From assembly GCF_965363235.1 (NCBI RefSeq), contig NC_134841.1:61277078-61341077 (forward strand): DNA of 64,000 bases, given 5' to 3'. The notes below the pieces were generated by a model that worked only from the letters and a program-made list of their open reading frames with translations, ran no database searches and had not been told where the DNA came from. The DNA is from Mytilus galloprovincialis. Its lineage: Eukaryota; Mollusca; Bivalvia; Mytilida; Mytilidae. This document shows, piece after piece, positions 45,091 through 58,285 of this stretch (position 1 is its first letter; the number at the start of each line of letters is the position of its first letter). The position numbers were made by a program, and so were the translations under genes.

Positions 45091-46429
45091 CGTATGATAT
45101 AACAAAACAGGAACAACGTGGTCCTCAAAAAGGGGGACACCGGGTGGATTGATATTAAACATCTTAGTGAAATTATCATGTGCACAAACTTAAAGGACGA
45201 TAACATTTGTATGTGCTATGAATATGAATATGAACCCTGCTGTGTACTAGACCTACAAGCTGAGTAGATTTTTAACGTGCCTTTTTCACAAGGATACAGT
45301 CCACAGACAGACATGTCATTCTTATATACGTATACACTTGCATGGTTCTACCACTTTGTTTTAAAGTCTTGAGTTTCACACGGTCGATTTCACGGTCCCG
45401 AAAAGGGGGAATAATTCATTGAATGTAAAGGAGGTATAGCAAAAAGGATAATATAAAAAACTTTGATAGACGGTATCATTATCAACTTCTCGCTAAAAAA
45501 TTATAAAATGTAGTATTGATAACATTTTTGCTGCCAATACGCTCTAAAGATATTTTTGATTTATCACGTTCTTTGGAACTATCAATATTGCAAAGGAGAA
45601 TAAATGGCAGATAGATTGATTTTTTTTCATAATTTTTATCAAATACACGTGCAATGTTTTCTCATATGTTACAAAAAAACAGTTTTGATGTAATGATTCT
45701 CAAACCGATGGAAAATATATTTAAGAACCGAAAACGGAGTCATCAGCCACGTGGTAGGCTCATTAGCAAACTTTCTTCCGTCATTAGGGACAAATTTGTT
45801 CCATATGATTGCAAGAATGCCGGAGTAATCGGTCTATGGCGGATATCAAATTTTGACAGAGATGTAGATTTCAGATACATGTGTAAATCTAAGCTCCTTA
45901 GCTTCAATCAATCTTTCGCCTTTTTGTTTGTTTAGTAAGATTTTTTGTGTATTTTTTTCCCTAGTTTTTATCTGACTTTTTATAGATTACTACTGTACTT
46001 CAAGGATGCATGCGAATTATATATAAAACAGACAAGGCTTTATTGACTAATTGAACAGCTCTCTTCTTAAGTTTCCTGGCCCCACCCAAAGAAAGAAGAA
46101 TGAAACAACAAAAGAAATAAAAAAATAAACCAGAACAATGGAGAAAAACAGATAAATAGGGGGAAATAACATTAAACATAAACTGTTCTCCTGCAGAAAG
46201 AAGGTCGGTGGTTCTCACTGGGCACTCCAACTTCAATAAAACTGGCCACCAAAATAAATGTATAGCCATGGATGGTGAAAGTGTTTTTTGTAACACCAAC
46301 CATCATTCAATAACATATAAAATATTCAAAATCAGTACAACCAAACGCGAAGTCTTTCATTTCGGGATCATATTTTATAATATATTTCTTGTTGGTGCAT
46401 CGGAATATACTCTCATTTGCTGCTAAGTA
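45091..46429. other. Non-coding stretch, no gene supported
   Basis: A 93-codon + frame (45654-45935) and a 99-codon - frame (46000-46299) are the longest here. Neither shows a domain, signal or splice context that I recognise, so I leave them out as genes. Confidence 0.35.
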
Positions 46430-46516
46430 AATCAATCAATTACAACAAACCAACCATTTAATCAATCAATTAATCAACCAATCAATCAATCAATTATTCG
46501 ATCAATCAATCAATCT
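46430..46516 (+). repeat. Imperfect (AATC)n microsatellite
   Basis: Repeated ATCA/ATTA tetramers across about 85 bp, interrupted by substitutions. Confidence 0.85.
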
Positions 46517-46560
46517 ATTGCAACTATAGTCTAAAAATAAAATATTGTATTATGTTATGA

Positions 46561-46600
46561 ATGAGCGTTTCTCATTGTTGAAGGCCGTCTTGTGTAATTG
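46561..46600 (-). repeat. Dispersed repeat family A, short inverted fragment
   Basis: TTCTCATTGTTGAAGGCCGT is the reverse of the family A segment around ACGGCCTTCAACAATGAG. Confidence 0.5.
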
Positions 46601-47651
46601 ACAATGTAGTCTGAGATTGCTCTGGCGTCCAACCACATGCTGTATTAAAGCCTATTGGTCGTCAAAACATCGGAACAATCTTGGACTTTCATAGCACATC
46701 TCATATTTCACATTTACAAAAGTAAATCATAATTCAGTGTTTGCATAAATTACACATGTCCTCTCCGCCGGGTGGATTTCAATTTTAATATCAAACTAAG
46801 AGGCCAAAATATGACATTCGTTGTTACTGGAACTTTGCCTCGATTCTCTTGGTGTCAGTTTATGTTTCAATGTTATTTGTTTTTTTTTTTTCTATATTGA
46901 TATGGAGAATTGGGCTATGCGATACTATGACAGGAACCAATCAAGACACACCAGCAACAAGAAGTTTTACGTATTGTCTTGCTAAGCATATATTCCCAAC
47001 TCAAAGTATTGGAATAAAGGAAGTTTGTTTATGAAAGTTAAAAAAGGGTTCACATGTTACAACTCCATCAAGCTGCTGATCAAATATGAAGTCGTTTAAA
47101 ACATAATCAACTAACACATTAAAAAAATAAAATACCAGCAAACAGAAAAAATGTGTCTGAAAGCCACCAAATTTTCTCATACTTTACACTCCATCATTGT
47201 CGAACTGACGACGAAATGTTAAGTCATTTCGTTAAGCGGTTTCTGAGGAAAGTATAACGAAAAGTTTGACGAACGAACGGAAGGACAAAGGGTATTTGCA
47301 ATACAGCCCCATTCCAATAAAGCCACCGAATTTTTGTTTATTTTTCTGTTTATATTGTTTAGGGTTCAAAATACAAACTTAGATTCTATATCGACATATC
47401 AACTATATTACCACTTACACAAATTAGCATGGACATAGAAGGTGACCGTTTACATTCGATAAATTTCCGACCGTCCATATATTTCGACCCCTCCCCCTTT
47501 TGTCACGATATGACCATATATCACCAGGGTGTCTCATAGGCGTGAACCCAACCCATCCCTTTTGTTATATGTATAACATGATTTTCAAATGTATTTCGTT
47601 ACTTAATTTCTGCATACTTATAGACATGGCGCGACTTTGCTATTTTATAAA
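46601..47651. other. Non-coding stretch, no gene seen
   Basis: Carries a fragment with GACGAACGAACGGAAGGAC near 47269, a word typical of dispersed repeats. No coding region is supported. Confidence 0.4.
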
Positions 47652-47792
47652 CAGAGGCGGCGGATTTAGGGGGCTTTGGTTGGTAAAATATGGTTGTTTA
47701 TTTATTGGTAATCACCGAAGCATGACTTGAGCTGTGCCCTTCTTAGGCAGTCAGTGGGTCCCCACTTATGAAAAATTCTGGATCCGCTACTG
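47652..47792. mobile_element. Diverged element of the CAGTGGCGGATCC family
   Basis: Left end CAGAGGCGGCGGATTT, right end GGATCCGCTACTG. The interior has lost most of the G and C runs. Confidence 0.5.
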
Positions 47793-47825
47793 ATTACATG
47801 CGTAGACTGTACATATTACTCTGAC

Positions 47826-47950
47826 CAGTGGTGGATCCAGGGGTAGGGGAGGGTTATAGGGTTTGGAAACCCCTTTTTTTGAACGATCAATGCATTCGAA
47901 TGGGGACATGTGGTTGGACCCCCTTTTTTAAATGGCTGCATCCGCCCCTG
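47826..47950. mobile_element. Short element of the CAGTGGCGGATCC family, 125 bp
   Basis: Ends CAGTGGTGGATCC and GCATCCGCCCCTG, flanked by CTGAC and TTGAC. Interior with GATCAATGCATTCGAATGGG as in the other copies. Confidence 0.75.
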
Positions 47951-48884
47951 TTGACTGTTATTAACGGAGTCCCAAAGGTATTCATCGCTCTTTGCTGTAG
48001 ATCAAATGGTTTTAATGCAATCCCTCCGTAAAGAGTTATGCTGGTTTTCGTAATCTACATGATCGTACTTCTTAGTATCCCGATAATAAGACTAAACATG
48101 CCCCCTTTTTTTATCGAGTTCCGAAAGTTGCACATCACTTTCTTTACTAAGCATGACTACAACAACAATTAATTGAAATACTGAAAGATTTAGTTTAAGA
48201 CTTAGTATTAAATCTACTAATTGAAGGTAAACACAATTGTTTAGAAAATATTTATTTTAAACAAGAAAGTGTCAACACAGTAAATCCGTGTTGTATAAAG
48301 CCTCGGGTGTGCCCAGGTGTACAGCACACCTGCAGATATATATCATATACATTCAATTAAGGAAATAAATAAATTTCATGGCCTATTTTCTTTCAGGAGA
48401 CCAATTAAAACATGTCTTGTTCTGTTTATTGGGAGAATAGACCATGCATATTTAGGCAAATATCTACCAAAATATACATAAATCTCTGAACTGGAGTATC
48501 TTCTTATCTCTATTAACTAAAAGATCGACTTTCGACATTTGACATTTTCTCGTTAAGCGTAATAGCATACAAACTTTGCCAAATAAGTGTGTCCTTTGAC
48601 CAACGTGTACTATTTACTTTGACGTAAAGCAACATAAAAATGAGTTAGTAGTTCAAAAACTCATTCTTTATACAAAGGTGCTAAGTTTTTAAAAAATCTG
48701 TCTGAATGAAAGAAAGTGTAAATTAATCTTATTTGACATGACAAAGCTTACAAGTATATTACACATAAAAAAAACTGCAGGGTGGAAACAATTGCCAAGT
48801 TCCCCTTTTATAATAGTTATTTTGAAACAACTATCAAATGGTACCTGTCCTCAGTTCTCATTTCTCTATAAAGCCTATATTGTC
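47951..48884. other. AT-rich non-coding stretch, no gene seen
   Basis: No supported coding frame or recognised repeat. Confidence 0.45.
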
Positions 48885-49012
48885 TAGTGGCGGATCCAGG
48901 GGAGAGGGTTCCAGGGGTTGGAACCCCCCTTTTTAGACAATCAATGCATTTGAGTGGGGACATATATATATGGTTGGACCCCCTCTTTGGAAAATGGCTG
49001 GATCCGCCACTG
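48885..49012. mobile_element. Short element of the CAGTGGCGGATCC family, 128 bp
   Basis: Ends TAGTGGCGGATCC and GGATCCGCCACTG, flanked by perfect TTGTC repeats (48880-48884, 49013-49017). Confidence 0.85.
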
Positions 49013-49794
49013 TTGTCATTGTAGATACTAGTAGATAACGTGTTTATTTTTCAAGACTTTTTTCTGTAGGATTGTAATAATGTTATTAGTTAAAACTGAA
49101 ACAAAGCAAATAGTTCTTTTAGTTTAAGACAACTCAAAATAAACCTATATGTGCTTTTCACTTTACTAACGCAATATCACTGAAACGTCGGACTTCTGTA
49201 TAATTGTAGTTACAGAGTTGTTTAATTTAATTTGATCGCATATATATGCTTTTTGAGAAAAAATGGCTGGTATTTTTTGTTGCACTCTGACTTATTTCTG
49301 CATGAGTCAGTCCTGTTGTGATACAGCTGCTTCAGACATTGGTAACGTTTTTCGCGTATTGTTATTGAATTCTTGTGTTCTAAAATCACATACTTTGAAA
49401 ATCATAAAGTTGTCACTGTTCTTACAAAATTAATAGTGCTACATTGCTACCGTCGCCATTATTGCACTGTATGACAATGTGTCTATCTTGTCTATGTTTA
49501 CTACATATGCTGATATGTGTCGTTATATTGCCTGAATTGTATACAATATATACTTTATGTTCTAAGCACAAATGCCTTGATACAACACGTTTAAAATTAC
49601 CACTGAAAATACATTGTGTATACGTATACAATGTACTCTTAATGAATCGGTCTCAGTAGCTCAAACGCAATGAATGAGAATGACATGGGTTTCTTTCTTC
49701 TTCAAACGTTATCTAAAGTGAAGAAATTACTGTGTGTTCTAATGATTCTTATTTCTTGTGTTCTCACAACTGTATCACTGTAATCAATCAAACA
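49013..49794. other. Non-coding stretch, no gene seen
   Basis: Overlapping short frames at 49422-49659 are unremarkable. No repeat family that I recognise. Confidence 0.4.
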
Positions 49795-50890
49795 TATAGC
49801 AGAAAATTATCGGCCAGATTCAATTATAGTTCTATTTCATGCAAAGTTCTCGAACACACAGTTTGTTCATCACATTTTTGGAACAACATAACATCTTGAC
49901 AGACAGTCAGCATGGATTCAGAGCTCGTAGATCCTATGGGACACAACTGATTTCAACAATAGAAGGAATTGCCAAACAACTGAAATCAGGGAAAAATCAA
50001 GTGGACGTAATCGTACTCGACTTTGCGAAGGCTTTTGACAAAGCCCAACACTGTAGATTACTCAACACACTGAACCACTATGGCATTAGAGACGAAAACC
50101 TGAAATGGATAAAATCCTTCTTAGAAAACAGGACAGAACAAGTTGTATAGTTGAGAGCTGTAAGTCATCACTGACAGATGTACTTTCAGGGGTCCCACAA
50201 GGGACTGTGTTAGGACCCTTACTCGTCTTAGTATTTATTAACGACTAACTAGAAACAGTTCAACATTATAATGTCAAACTATTCGCTGACGACTTCCTTT
50301 TTTTCCACCAAATCAAGAATTCCAAGGAAAAAGCCAAATTACAACAGGACCTTTCAGCACTAGAAGATGGCAGATGAAACTCCATCCAGAAAAATGCACC
50401 GTCATCCGCATTAGCACCAACAGTAAATCCAAAAAAGAGACATATTACCCATAAATTTCATGGCCACACTCTCGAAACTGTACCAACCAGCACAAATCTG
50501 GGAGTAAATTTCAGTGAGGACTTACAATGGAAACATTATGTTGATGTCACTGCCAAAAAAGCATCCAAATCCATCGGATTCCTTAGACGTAACCTTAGAA
50601 AATGCAGCAAGAATGTACGAAATGCAGCCTATATATTTCTAGTCAGACCAACTCTAGAACATACAACTGCGGCATGGGACCCTCATACCATTGAGGACAT
50701 AAACCGTTTAGAACTCTGTACTACAATGACAAAACACATGGATGGATGTGTTAAAACTATGGTCAAGACACTAGGATGGGAACCACTAGATAACAGACGA
50801 AGTAACCATCGATTCGTCATGTTTTACAAGATCCAGCATGAGCTAGTGGACATTGATGCCAGTTTCACCTTACGATATGACTTAACATAA
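49795..50890 (+). pseudogene. 5'-truncated non-LTR (LINE) reverse transcriptase remnant
   Basis: The RT domain is readable in pieces, in order: NYRP at 49805-49816; a shifted SISCKVLEH frame at 49831; QHGFR and LDFAKAFD in the frame 49839-50150; GVPQGTVLGPLL near 50189; and FADD, a variant of the catalytic Y/FADD box, at 50282-50293. The thumb-like C-terminal region follows, with FLRRNLRKC, LVRPTLEHTTAAWDPH, LGWEPLDNRR and MFYKIQHELV at about 50580-50880. At least three frameshifts and several stops (TAG at 50148-50150, TAA after FIND) break it. No endonuclease domain precedes it. The sequence resembles the Jockey/CR1 side of the LINEs; the clade is uncertain. It is a dead copy and not a host gene. 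Confidence 0.85.
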
Positions 50891-53089
50891 CTTACGGCAC
50901 TGGCCTTAGCGGCAGAATCTTATATTCATTGTAGAAATAGCAGTTTTAAATGTATTACAAAGATCAAAGTTTGCAAAAGCATAAGTTTGATTTCGTACAT
51001 TCACCTGCAGTTTTGAAAAAAATAGGATATATAAGTGTGACAATTCCAGAAAATCTTTAGAATTCTTTGACTGATACAGATCAAAAGTTACAGAAAAGCA
51101 ATTCTTCAGAATTGTCGTTTGGCAATTTTTCTAAGACATCCATCAGTTGAAAATCGGAATAATATTAAATTCATTCTTTCCGTTGATGGTTAATTTTCCG
51201 CACCATTTCTTCATCTTTAGAAGCAATTCTAAATATCATGAATTTAAATAAAGTCACTTCTTTATGGAAAATTTTCGTGATAAACTGATTACATAATGAA
51301 AGCTTAGTAATTTGAATCGGTCTCGGGGGAACTGACTTTCTTAGAAGCTTGTTCAATTACAGTTTTGCAGATCGTAAAAAAGCCAAATAGCCATTTCATA
51401 TCAACGAACTAAAAAATTATGTATTCAATTCGAGATTACTTTATCGGCAATATTTCCACAAAATAAATGGAATGAGAGAGGAGTACAAAGAAATTGCTTC
51501 TCTAATTACTACAAAACTGATCATCTATCGGGGTTGTAATCAATGGTGGTTGACAACCCTTCGATTCTCTCGTGACTCAGTTTTCTATCACTTCTGTCAA
51601 CCCCAGATTCCGAAGTCTCAGAACAATATAATCCTGCTTTTGGCAAAGTCTATTAGTTAATTAATCAAAGGACATGAAATGTTTGTTCAATTTAGAACTT
51701 TTTCGGCATTTTAGTAATCTGAAAAACAACAGGATTGTAACTACTTGAAGTACTAATTTAGTCTGAAACATTTGAGAAACATTCTAATTTAGACACGGAT
51801 TTCAAGTAATTTCGTTTGTGTTTTACTGATCACTGTTTGCTTCATGTTCCGTTGCAAATATGTCATACATGTTCAGAGCAAGAACACATAAACATTAATG
51901 CAAACAAGACTATAGTTCATTCAAAATGGGTAAAAAAGAAAGTCGAAAACGCTAACTACCACTGAAAAATTAGGGTATGCTCGAAATATAGGCGCGGAAT
52001 TGTTAGCCTACCGAAAGACCACCTTCGGGCTCAACAAAGAATGGATGCAATGGTTGTTAACTTATAACGTGCTGATACTGATAGAATTGCACTCTCTCTA
52101 TATGTATATATTTTACACCACGAAGTTTTGTTAATACTTTTAACATTTCCATTCCATTCAGACGTTGCTGTGTATTCATATACACCCCCACAGCCAAAAC
52201 GTACGCCCTTCTGCTGTAGCATCGTTTCTACTGTCGGATGAACGGGAGATCCCCAGGGGACCCTATTTCGTAACGGGAGATCTCCAGGGGGCTACATTTC
52301 CTTACCTCAGTCAAGAGATGTGGAGTATACATCAACGAGAAAGCAATTAAACATTCGGTGATAAGTCACATTTAATTGGTACATGACGACACGTCACAGT
52401 GCATGGAGGAAAAGGGAACAGTATTGTGGCTATAACATTTGCAACATATATATGTTGTCTACGACACAGATAACCGTACTGGTCAAACAAATTATGATGG
52501 CATCTTTAAGACTTTAGAAGAGATTAAATTTAGTAACCGTGGGTTCAATATATCTTCCTTGTAAGCAATACTCCTCTTTCGAGGAAATCATTATAGAAAA
52601 CGCAGGTTCTAACTTCTGGAATATCATATTTACATGTATATTATTAATTGTATATTTTCAAATATTTGGGACTCGTTTAAACTTAGTGAATATACATGAA
52701 ATATTTGCCACTTGAATTTAAACAAACAACAAATCAGTCAACCTTTTATTTACAAGTATTAACGGCCTGTACAATTGGTAATGTTTGAAATTTGTCAAAT
52801 AAAAAAGGTTCTTCAAATTATATGTGTAGTATAGCGCTTGGGAAGATTTTTGATATCCACTCACGCCAAGCCTTGGAAATATTTCGATTTTCTGTTTCCA
52901 ATCGTTGAGAAAAAAAGGTGTATAATCAAATCGACTCAAAAGCAATCAAAACTTGTATGGTTTCAATTTGAAACTATAAATAATTCTGTGACTATTACTT
53001 TATTTATATTTTAATTCAAAGCGCATTAATGGACAATTGGTAAAGTATTTCTAAACTTTATGAACATTGCAAAAAAACTTAAAAACAAG

Positions 53090-53117
53090 AAAAAAAAAAA
53101 AAAAAAAAAAAAAAAAA
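53090..53117 (+). repeat. Poly-A run (28 A)
   Basis: Homopolymer after AAAAACAAG. It could be the tail of a retroposed copy, but no body is recognisable upstream. Confidence 0.9.
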
Positions 53118-53333
53118 CAGGGTCGTTTACTGTGTAACCATTGAACAATGATATTTAGTTATCTATTATAGTGAATATTTATCTCATGTTCTGGTACTTT
53201 TAGCCTTTTATTTTATTTTATAGTTTAAAAAAACTATTTACATGTGTAATTTTTGTTTTGTTTAAATTCTCGTTTTTACGCAAAAGAAAACATGGGAAAG
53301 AGACAGGTAGACGGTTTTCTGTTGTGTTTTTTT

Positions 53334-53357
53334 ATATATATATATATATATATATAT
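53334..53357. repeat. (TA)n microsatellite
   Basis: About 12 TA units. Confidence 0.9.
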
Positions 53358-54555
53358 TTTTTCTATTTGCATCCAATAGCATATCCATTTTGTCGTTATC
53401 AGTGTTTTTTCTGGAATTCCATCGCATGCTAGCTTGAATCTATCTCTTCTGAATATTATACATACATTTCAACAAAACCTGAACATACAGTTCCATTGTA
53501 TCAAAATTATTTTTCATAATTTTTAATTAAAATTTCCACGATAATAGCAAAAATTTTAAATCATATTTTACACGTGACCTATGGGTGTCAAATGCAATGA
53601 ACTATAAGATGAACGAACTGTGTCAATCGTCGATGAGTGACATATGACCAGTTATTAGATTAAATCAATGTCTCAACTTGTCACAGTAAATAATTATATA
53701 AGAAAGACTTAATTTTAAAGTGTAATAGTAGTATAGATTATTTACGTCCAACAAAGTACCGTCCAAATAAAGTCGGAGATATAAACAAGGTATCTTATTT
53801 TATTAAGTGACTATCATATCATTTTCTGTGTCTGAAAGGCTGCTGGATCCTCAAATCGAGATAAAAGTATTTCTGTGCTTTTAAAATTGAAGAAAATTAA
53901 TAGTACTTTTTGTGTTTTTTAATCTAACTTTTGTATTAATTATTTTTTATGTCAACTATTTCCATGCATACAATTGGGCAAATAGTAGCTAATTTCACAC
54001 CTTCGGCGATTATTAATAGTTTGATTGACACAAACTAGTGTTAAAGTTTATTTTTGCATTATCTAGAAGTTAAGGTTCAATTTCCCAAGTGCAAAACCCT
54101 CTCATATTATCCAATCTTTTTCAAAGCATTTATTTTTGTCTGCTATCAAAATTTGACAGCTGAATTATCTTGATATGAATATTGCTATCTCGAACCAATG
54201 AAATTTCAGAAACTCTCTGATAGTGTTAGAATGACATGGATTGGCACGCCTACTGACCCATTTCGTTGTTGAACTGTTATATCGTAGATCAGTTTGTGGA
54301 TTATGTGTTTGTTGAACAGATATCAAAATGTGCTAATTAATCAATTAATTTCATGGAATTTACATAATTAGACAAATGAATGATAAATACAAGATGTAAT
54401 TCTGTATAAGTTGTGTTATTTTGAAGCGACTTGTGAATGAAAACGTTGGATTTATAAGTGACATTCTTTTGCTCAATTTCAGTGTTGTGACCAGCCATTT
54501 GGGTGCTGGGAAGAATAGGAGTATATTTCACCGTGTAGTTCACGAATGGAAGGGT

Positions 54556-54643
54556 ATGGGTATCGAGCGGTTCTGCTACCCACCCAAGCCCCCGATTTGC
54601 AGTTGGTTTGCAGCATTTATTTTACTAATTTGTATTTCATTAG
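54556..54643 (+). CDS. Repulsive guidance molecule, signal-peptide exon (coding part)
   Basis: First coding exon of the RGM gene. From the ATG at 54556 it encodes 29 residues plus one base: a basic/polar start (MGIERFCYPPKPP), then a hydrophobic core (WFAAFILLICISL) that fits a signal peptide for the secretory pathway. It ends G|GTAAGT at 54643/54644. The one leftover base joins exactly with the two leading bases of exon 59252 to make a Gly codon, keeping the frame into SACNIVHC. An acceptor-like TTTTGCTCAATTTCAG ends at 54482, so the mRNA exon is probably 54483-54643 with a 5' UTR exon upstream. The frame is also open from 54483 (…VVHEWKG before the M), so an upstream start cannot be excluded. 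I chose this ATG because the signal peptide lies directly after it. The link to the RGM exon rests on phase, order and signal-peptide character; no transcript was seen. Confidence 0.7.
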
Positions 54644-56560
54644 GTAAGTTTTTATTATCGGACTCCATTTTCCACAATAACTTTGGTCAAATCAAGGGCG
54701 ATAAACGTGTAAAAAATAACACGGTTACTATACACATGTGTAATAAAACAATAAACGAAGTTATCTTTGAAGTTCAGGTGTCTGTGTATTCAAAGAGTAA
54801 ATAAACTGTGATTAAAATTTCGAATTAATCTTAAAAGAATAAACTGCATACCTGTAATTTCGCTGTTAGGTCACAACAGGTGCCCCCCTAATTAATCCAC
54901 TAGAAATGTGTTTATTCATATGTCTCTGAATATACTAATATACAAAAGTTGGATGTGTTTAATTCATATACACAATTTTCATGGGTAGTACAATGTATAA
55001 ATTTTCAAAATAAAAATGCAAAGTTTGGAAATTAATAAGAACATGAAATTGTCAGGAAATAAACAAAATGGATTAATTAAAGGAACATTTTATTATCATC
55101 ACCAAAATAATTTAGCAGGAATTTTTATTATTAAAGATTTATCTGTCTTCCTTTTGATTTTTAATTCAGCAACAATTAAAAGCAAAACAAAAATAGTACC
55201 CATGTTGCATTGAGTTTTCTTTATCAAATCTATTAAAAAACTCATTTGACATGTTTGACAAAATATTAACATAAACGTTTAAATTTACTTATTTATGAAA
55301 AAAACAATGTTGTTATAGAATAGATTTTTATGCAATTAAATTAATATGCCTACTACATTTTCCAAATAATTCAGGACTGTTCAAAATAGGAAATAAAATG
55401 TACAACATACTCCAGTGGTGATTTCTGCAATTATGGATACCCCCAAATTGGTCATATTTATTGGATAAGCAGCATTAAAGCTTGGGCATAACTTGCAGAC
55501 CATCAACCTGATGAATTCAAAATATTGAAATGGTGTGAATAGAAAGAAAATATTGTTGTTACCTTTAAAAATGCTGTATACATATAAAATGAAAAGAATT
55601 GGGGTAAAAAAGATAATACAAAAAAAACAACAAGTTTATTTAAGGAAAAATAATAATGATATAGGATGCCTGTATTACGGGTACTTGTTTAATATTTATA
55701 ATTTTTAATCCCAAAGAGTAAAGAAAAAAGTTCTTTCTGTGGCATGAAGATCTTCATCAGATTTAATATTATTGCATAAAATTGCTGCTGCATATCTGTT
55801 CCATTGCATGTGATACATTTAAATATGCACCTAACATAGTCACAAGTGAACCCAATGAAAATTACAACTAAGTACATGTATGACTAGGTGCCTATGACTA
55901 TAGTCAATCAATGCAAAATGATGTTGCCACTTTATGGGTCAATGCGACAATCTCTCTCCTAACTAATTCTAGGATTTACTCAATTGATATACACATCACT
56001 AGTTGTGGAAAAGCTAGCAACTAAGAAATTTCCCAGTCCACTAAGTCAGATAAGCAAGAATGATTGATTTAGACAATTTAATTACTATATTATAGTGATG
56101 GCTAATTCAAGATAACTGATTATGGTACAAAGGGGTTCATTCTTGACAATTTGAGCCAATTTGAAGTTTAAGTAAATAAAGTTTTTTTGTTTTTTTTCCC
56201 TGATTTGTTTAAGGTGCACTGTGTATTTTTGTGTTGATGTTTTGGTTAGATACCATATTTTCAAGGCAACTATTTTTTATATGTTCTCTTTATTTCACCA
56301 TTTAAGACTCCAAAAAGTTTTAATTGACAAATATTTAATTATTGTTTTATAATATTAATATTTCTTCTCTCTGTAGTACTAATTTACTACTTAAATTCAG
56401 CACAGTTGACAGTTCCTAAAATCTTTTTTCCCTGGTGGAACTAGAAAAAAAATAGCTGGTCCTTGCTTATTATTTTATTTCCAACCTACCAAAATTGTGT
56501 GTATCATGTCTATCTTTTTAGAGATAGTGGTATTTTTTCCAAGTTTTAACATACATGTAC

Positions 56561-56868
56561 GAGGGTAGCATCGCCCTTTACCGTCAGGTGTCAAACGGTC
56601 ATTTTTCGGCTGCCATTAGCGTCAAATTGGTGAAAATTTTACCTTAATTCGTCTCGTCAAAATATTCTTTAATATCATTATTCGTCTAATTATCGTAAGC
56701 CTCATTTTTGGAGAAAAAAATAATGGGTGTGTCAAAATCAGTCGATTTTTTTATCGTCTAAAAGAAAAAGTGTACATTTTATCCTAATGCACCAAAAATT
56801 ACTGTTACCGTCATTTGGCAAGAATTTTTACCGTTATTCATCATGACGGTACCCCCATTACTACCCTC
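56561..56868. mobile_element. MITE-like element, 308 bp
   Basis: Ends GAGGGTAG and CTACCCTC are inverted, and ATGTAC flanks both sides. The interior carries several ACCGTCA/TGACGGT and TTATCGTC words. No coding frame. Confidence 0.65.
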
Positions 56869-57265
56869 ATGTACCATAAGCAGTTCAGTCTAGGTAGTCG
56901 AGGGGTCTCAAGTGCAGGATACAGTGCATGCATATGGTGTTGTCTAATATCCCAATAGCATTAGTTCAAATCAGACCAGGGAAGAACAAAAATTTGCTTC
57001 CCCAAATTTGAAGTTTTAACATTGTAGTGCTGATATTTAGAGTAGTCATTTACCATAAGCATATATTACAGTTTTAAGTAATTACATGCATTTGGCAAGC
57101 AGGAAGTACATTAAGATGTGCAATATGAAGAGGACCACACGTTGTATTCAAGGATCACACATCCTAATATATTAAAAGTGCTTCTACATTTACCAATAAT
57201 CAGTAATTTTTCAGAAAAATATGACCAGAAATAATTGAAACCTTTCTTTTGAACATTGAATACTT

Positions 57266-57390
57266 AGGATCCATGGGGTGGGGTCTTTGGTATGGAATCT
57301 CCCTCTTTTTCAACAATCAATGCTTTTGAATGGGAACATATTGTTCAATGGTTTGAACCCCCTTAATACAAGGGGCTGGATCTGCCCCTG
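57266..57390. mobile_element. Diverged element of the CAGTGGCGGATCC family
   Basis: AGGATCCATGGGGTGGGG… to …GGCTGGATCTGCCCCTG with the shared AATCAATGCTTTTGAATGGG core. Terminal repeats are worn. Confidence 0.6.
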
Positions 57391-58285
57391 AAGCTCACAT
57401 CAAATTCAAAGGATCATTGATAGCTAGTTAGGACTTCAAAAGTCTAGTTAATCACCGGTGTTTCATGTAAAAAGGGTAGATGGGTGTAATATACAGGCTG
57501 ACTGGCAAATGGTAAGCTACATGTCTGTAGACATGTGGTACTAGGACTTGATTCTGCCAATCCACTCAATACAATAATTCACTTGACCAAATGTGCTTCT
57601 GGCTTACTAAGTTATAAGCTTGGTATCTCATTCTGTTTTTTCTCAAAGATTTATCCAACAGGAAGTGCATAGTATTGTTTTGGCCTTAGTGCTGAGAGAG
57701 CAGAAAATGCAAACAGCTGTGACGATTTATGTTATTTATTTTCATATAATTCGTCATTTTATTACATGTATACATTGTATATTAATATATTAACTATTTC
57801 ATTTCTTTCTTTATCGACATTTTTACATACAACATATATATACAACCAACAGCTGTTAAGCAATTACATTTTCACTTAGCATGCTTAGCAGGAATAATTT
57901 TGTTAACGTTCAATATATTAGAATGCTTCAACAAACACAACACAGTAAACCCTTACATTATGAACATATTCTTAGTACATAGGGATTGGGAAACAGAGAA
58001 ATAGCCATCAGATACATCTTGTATGTTGTGTTTTGTAGACAGTTGTTTGTCCTCTTGCCGTTCTTTTTTATATGCTGTGTCTTTGTCTGTTTTTCTTCAG
58101 CTTGTGTGTTTGAATATTTCCATTTGGCAAAAATGTTTGGTATCTTCCGCCTAATTAATTTATGGAAAATTTCAAATGCCAACACAAAAATATATGTTTG
58201 TTTCCTGCTTCCTGGAAAAAAGCTTGGTAGGTCAAATGTGTTTGTTTACTTTTGGAAATAAAACCATTTACATATATTATATATA

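Larger units (their letters stand above)
50891..54482. other. AT-rich flank upstream of the RGM exon, no gene seen
   Basis: Holds a poly-A run (53090-53117) and a TA microsatellite (53334-53357). A small tandem duplication (AACGGGAGATC(C/T)CCAGGGG, about 52230-52295) is visible. 5' UTR exons or the promoter of the RGM gene may lie here, but I cannot place them. Confidence 0.4.

Noticed and set aside
45654..45935. 93-codon + strand ORF
   Set aside because: No recognised domain, no splice context and no upstream features; expected by chance in AT-rich DNA of this length.
46000..46299. 99-codon - strand ORF with a hydrophobic stretch
   Set aside because: The hydrophobic run comes from T-rich sequence; no family similarity and no gene context.
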